Of a stretch of DNA of 26,270 nucleotides, positions 22,958 through 26,270 are shown piece after piece. The notes below the pieces were generated by a model. It did not search any database and was not told where the DNA came from. It saw only the letters and a program-made list of their open reading frames with translations. Source of the DNA: JAGVJT01 sp964471225 (GTDB taxonomy: Bacteria; Pseudomonadota; Gammaproteobacteria; Legionellales; Legionellaceae). The translations under genes and the position numbers were made by a program. The DNA is taken from positions 1 through 26,270 of the forward strand of contig CAYYEZ010000054.1 of NCBI GenBank assembly GCA_964471225.1, read 5' to 3'. Position 1 is the first letter of the stretch, and every line of letters starts with the position of its first letter.

Positions 22958-23635
22958 TTACACATCCTTGTTCTTGAGTAAGTTTAATAAAGCAAGTGCG
23001 GCTTCCTGCTCGGCTTTTCGTCTTGTTTGGCCGACCCCTGTGGTTTGCATCTCATCGATATGACAACTGACAGAAAAACTCGTTTCTACCTCAGTTTCGA
23101 CTGCATGGATAAGGATATATTGCGGAAGAGCTTTTTTACGTGCCTGAAGATATTCTTGCAGCTCTGTTTTGGGATCTTTGGTATTCAATGTACCTAAAGC
23201 ATCTTCCTCCAGACGTGTTTTGTAGAGTGCTAAAATGACTGTTTGACAAGAGTGAAATCCGCTATCCAAGAAAATTGCTGCAAAAATAGCTTCTAGTGCA
23301 TCTGCGAGAATTGAGCTGCGGCGAAATCCGCCTGTTTTTAACTCCCCTGGGCCGAGAAACAAAAAATCACCTAAACGAATTTCTGAGGCAATTTGCGCTA
23401 ACATCTCACCTTTGACCAAATGTGCCCGCAGTCTACTTAATTGACCCTCATTTTTTTCAGGAAATCGGTGATAGATCTCTGTTGTGATGACGGTGTTGAG
23501 GATAGCATCACCAAGAAATTCGAGTCGCTCATTGTGTTGGCTTGCGGCACTACGATGCGTCAGTGCTATTTCAAGATAATTTGGATTCGTGAAAGTGTAT
23601 CCAAGTCGTTCTGTCAGGCGGCTTAGCTTATTCAC
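22958..23635 (-). CDS. rnc: Ribonuclease III
   Basis: This dsRNA-specific endonuclease acts in rRNA and mRNA processing. The protein has 225 residues. The signature NERLEFLGDAILN (35-47) carries the metal-binding Glu and Asp; the second acidic set is in SSILADALEAIFAAIF (107-122). A C-terminal dsRNA-binding domain follows (DPKTELQEYLQARKK to GVGQTRRKAEQEAALALLNL). The start overlaps the lepB stop by four bases. Confidence 0.97.
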   Translation of the reverse strand: MNKLSRLTERLGYTFTNPNYLEIALTHRSAASQHNERLEFLGDAILNTVITTEIYHRFPEKNEGQLSRLRAHLVKGEMLAQIASEIRLGDFLFLGPGELKTGGFRRSSILADALEAIFAAIFLDSGFHSCQTVILALYKTRLEEDALGTLNTKDPKTELQEYLQARKKALPQYILIHAVETEVETSFSVSCHIDEMQTTGVGQTRRKAEQEAALALLNLLKNKDV

Positions 23636-24396
23636 TTTGTCCTCATATTGGAAATCAGTTGGCCGATTCGCTTAAATCTCACTGAATATTGCTGATGATC
23701 CCAGCTCATCCAAATCAAAAAAGCCTTACCCCGCAAATATTCATCGGAAACAACGCCCCAGTACCGACTATCTTGGCTATCATCTCGATTATCACCCATT
23801 ACAAAATAAGAGTTTTCAGGTACTTTAACCTCAAAATCACCAGAAGGTGCATCAGGACGTGTGTAGATGTCATGAATCACCCCATTTAAATTTTCTTGAT
23901 ATCGCGCCACAGTTTTTCCTGAGGCTGGATCTGTTTCATAATTTAAAAATGTTTGAGGGATCTCTTTGCCATTAATCGATAGTTTTTTATTGTGATAGGC
24001 GACAGTATCTCCTGGTATACCGATCACCCGTTTGATGTAGTCTAGGCTTGGGTCGGGTGGCCAGCGAAACACAACAATTTCGCCTGTTTTAGGGTGTGTG
24101 ATTGTGAAAATCTTTTTTTCAATCACGGGTAAGCGAATACCGTAAATAAATTTGTTCACGGCAACAAAGTCACCTACAAGTAAAGTGGGCTCTAAAGAGC
24201 CTGATGGAATCCGAAAAGGCTCGATTAAGAAGGACCGAAAAACAACAACAGCAAGAAAAACTGGGAAAATAGAGCGTGCCTGCTCTATCAGTTTTGGCAT
24301 GGGTGTTTTTCGGCGTTTTGCAAAAAAAAGCACATCGATTAGTGTGATTAATCCAGTGATAGCGGTCAGTACAACAAGAATTAAAGCAAAATTCAT
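23632..24396 (-). CDS. lepB: Signal peptidase I
   Basis: This inner-membrane serine protease removes Sec and Tat signal peptides. The protein has 254 residues with two N-terminal membrane segments (about 3-26 and 42-60). The nucleophile Ser67 is in RIPSGSLEPTLL, with Leu in place of the usual Met after the Ser, and the general base Lys122 is in DYIKRVIGIPGD. Box E is MGDNRDDSQDSRYWG near residue 205. The ATG lies 12 bases after the lepA stop and the stop overlaps the rnc start, the conserved lepA-lepB-rnc order. Confidence 0.97.
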   Translation of the reverse strand: MNFALILVVLTAITGLITLIDVLFFAKRRKTPMPKLIEQARSIFPVFLAVVVFRSFLIEPFRIPSGSLEPTLLVGDFVAVNKFIYGIRLPVIEKKIFTITHPKTGEIVVFRWPPDPSLDYIKRVIGIPGDTVAYHNKKLSINGKEIPQTFLNYETDPASGKTVARYQENLNGVIHDIYTRPDAPSGDFEVKVPENSYFVMGDNRDDSQDSRYWGVVSDEYLRGKAFLIWMSWDHQQYSVRFKRIGQLISNMRTK

Positions 24397-24408
24397 ATCT
24401 TTATGTCC

Positions 24409-26214
24409 CTATTTTTTTCTTTCAGTTTGAAAAACTGCCATAAAAGCTTCTTGTGGAATCTCAACATGTCCTACTTGTTTCATGCGTTTCTTTCCGGCTT
24501 TTTGTTTTTCTAATAACTTACGTTTTCGTGATACATCGCCGCCGTAACATTTCGCAATGACGTTTTTGCGTAGGGCTTTCACTGTTTGTCTTGCAATAAT
24601 GTGCGCACCCAGTGCGGCTTGAATTGCTACGTCAAACATCTGACGAGGGATGAGATCACGCATTTTTTCAGCCAACGCTTTGCCTCGTGTTTGAGCCGCA
24701 CTTCGATGCACAATCACAGAAAGCGCATCGACACGCTCACCGTTGATAAGGATATCCATCTTAACTAAGTCAGCCTCCTCGAATTTTAAAAAATTATAAT
24801 CCAGTGAGCCATAGCCGCGACTAATGGATTTTAATCTATCAAAAAAATCGGAGACAACTTCACTCATTGGGATGTCGTAGGTAATGGAGACTTGTCGACC
24901 ACTATAAGTCATGTTGACCTGAATACCTCGTCGTTCCACACAAAGACTAATGATGGCACCGACATAATCCTGAGGCACAAGTATGTTTGCGCGCACGATG
25001 GGTTCAAACATACGACTCACTTGCTGTGTCGGTGGAAGCTTCGATGGATTATCAATGATAATTGTTTCACCTTTGGTCGTTTCAAGCTGATAAATGACGG
25101 TAGGTGCGGTTGAAATGAGCTCGAGATTGTACTCACGCTCTAAGCGCTCTTGGATAATCTCCATATGAAGCATGCCGAGAAATCCGCATCGAAATCCAAA
25201 CCCTAAAGCCTCAGAGGATTCAGGCTCATAGAATAAAGACGCATCGTTTAGACTTAACTTAGCTAATGCTTCACGAAACTCTTCAAAATCGTCAGATTGA
25301 ATAGGGAAAAGTCCAGCATATACTTGTGGTTTAACTCGCTTAAATCCTGGAAGTGGGGCGCTCGCTTGGTTTTTTTCTAGAGTTAAAGTATCGCCTACAG
25401 GCGCGCCTTGAATATCTTTAATACCTGCGACGACATAACCTACCTCACCAGCTTTAAGCTCGCCTGTTGGGTTACGTTTGGGGGTAAATACACCAATCTG
25501 AGTGACTTCATATGCCCGTCCAGTTGAGATAACGCGCATTTTATCGCCTTTACGCAGTGTGCCATGAAAAATTCTAACCAAAGAAACCACACCTAAATAA
25601 CTATCAAACCAGGAGTCGATAATCAGCGCTTGTAGTGGTGCTTCTGTATCACCTTTCGGTGGGGGAATGTGTGTAATAATTGCCTCAAGGACATCTTGTA
25701 CACCTAAGCCGCTTTTAGCGCTGACGCGAATGGCACCATGTGCATCAAGGCCGATGATATCTTCAATTTCAGCAATAACGCGATCAGGCTCTGCCTGAGG
25801 TAAGTCAATCTTATTTAAGACAGGGAGGACCGCGAGTGATTGATCAATGGCTGTATAACATACTGCGACCGTTTGTGCCTCAACACCTTGGGCTGCATCA
25901 ACGACGAGTAAGGCACCCTCACAAGCTGCGAGTGAACGCGATACTTCATAGCTAAAGTCTACATGCCCTGGGGTATCAATGAAGTTTAATAAGTAGGTTT
26001 GGCCATCCCTCGCAGTGTAGTGAAGCGATACGCTTTGGGCTTTGATGGTAATCCCTCGTTCGCGCTCGATATCCATAGAATCTAAGACTTGCGCTTCCAT
26101 TTCACGAGCGGATAGCCCACCGCAATGTTGAATAAACCGATCAGCGAGTGTCGATTTGCCATGATCAATGTGTGCAATAATCGAAAAATTGCGAATATGT
26201 TTTAAATCAGTCAC
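24409..26214 (-). CDS. lepA: Elongation factor 4 (LepA), ribosomal back-translocase GTPase
   Basis: The protein has 601 residues, the family's usual length. GTPase motifs: G1 AHIDHGKST (15-23), G3 DTPGHVDF near 79, G4 NKID near 133. EF-G-like domains II, III and V follow (YEPESSEALGFGFRCGFLGM). The LepA-specific C-terminal domain ends with CYGGDVSRKRKLLEKQKAGK. It starts with GTG at 26214 (start MTDLKHIRNFSIIAH), with AAGG upstream. It is the first gene of the minus-strand operon within the window. Confidence 0.98.
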   Translation of the reverse strand: MTDLKHIRNFSIIAHIDHGKSTLADRFIQHCGGLSAREMEAQVLDSMDIERERGITIKAQSVSLHYTARDGQTYLLNFIDTPGHVDFSYEVSRSLAACEGALLVVDAAQGVEAQTVAVCYTAIDQSLAVLPVLNKIDLPQAEPDRVIAEIEDIIGLDAHGAIRVSAKSGLGVQDVLEAIITHIPPPKGDTEAPLQALIIDSWFDSYLGVVSLVRIFHGTLRKGDKMRVISTGRAYEVTQIGVFTPKRNPTGELKAGEVGYVVAGIKDIQGAPVGDTLTLEKNQASAPLPGFKRVKPQVYAGLFPIQSDDFEEFREALAKLSLNDASLFYEPESSEALGFGFRCGFLGMLHMEIIQERLEREYNLELISTAPTVIYQLETTKGETIIIDNPSKLPPTQQVSRMFEPIVRANILVPQDYVGAIISLCVERRGIQVNMTYSGRQVSITYDIPMSEVVSDFFDRLKSISRGYGSLDYNFLKFEEADLVKMDILINGERVDALSVIVHRSAAQTRGKALAEKMRDLIPRQMFDVAIQAALGAHIIARQTVKALRKNVIAKCYGGDVSRKRKLLEKQKAGKKRMKQVGHVEIPQEAFMAVFQTERKK

Positions 26215-26270
26215 TACTTACGCCTTATTTTAAGTTCCGATGAATTCTATCTTATTTCGTTGGCCTGGGG

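Overview
The window (26,270 bp, AT-rich at roughly 40% GC by eye) looks like chromosomal DNA of a Legionellales-like gammaproteobacterium (Legionella, Coxiella or Berkiella relatives). The basis is gene content: an mrcA | gspD-gspE pair, a tight lepA-lepB-rnc operon, lpxB next to a GnnA-like oxidoreductase (the route to diaminosugar lipid A), several small outer-membrane or periplasmic proteins, and two genes of a host-directed kind. The genus is an inference; no 16S rRNA gene is present.

Layout. (1) 1-516, minus: the N-terminal 172 codons of a protein with near-identical 33-residue repeats that match TAL-effector DNA-binding repeats, with position 12/13 pairs HN, HN, NI. The gene runs off the left edge. 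A promoter with repeated near-palindromes precedes it. (2) 517-969: non-coding, with a perfect inverted pair of DnaA boxes. (3) 970-8538: housekeeping block with mrcA (minus), gspD-gspE (plus; type II secretion), a hypoxanthine-type phosphoribosyltransferase and an L,D-transpeptidase. (4) 8630-13651: an exported beta-propeller protein with its outer-membrane partner, a YchJ-family protein coupled to an NMNAT-like nucleotidyltransferase, and a MetA-type outer-membrane protein. (5) 13652-19123: accessory region. A 696-residue protein carries the full active-site pattern of class II (edema factor/CyaA/ExoY-type) nucleotidyl cyclases and is followed by a 115-residue partner gene. Next come a decayed and an intact copy of the same RelE/Xre toxin-antitoxin module, a frameshifted zeta-toxin locus and a small Gly-rich frame. 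The region ends at an intact tRNA-Leu(CAA), whose 3' end plus flank is duplicated at 16.8 kb, so it looks like tandem integration at a leuX-type site. (6) 19179-26214, minus: lepA-lepB-rnc-(asparagine-synthase-like)-(GnnA-like)-lpxB, one apparent operon.

The two most unusual items are the TALE-like repeat protein and the class II cyclase. Both are candidates for proteins acting inside a eukaryotic host: a sequence-programmable DNA binder and a toxin that would make cyclic nucleotides. The type II secretion genes, envelope proteins and lipid A genes fit a host-associated Gram-negative. Which system would export these two proteins cannot be read from this window.
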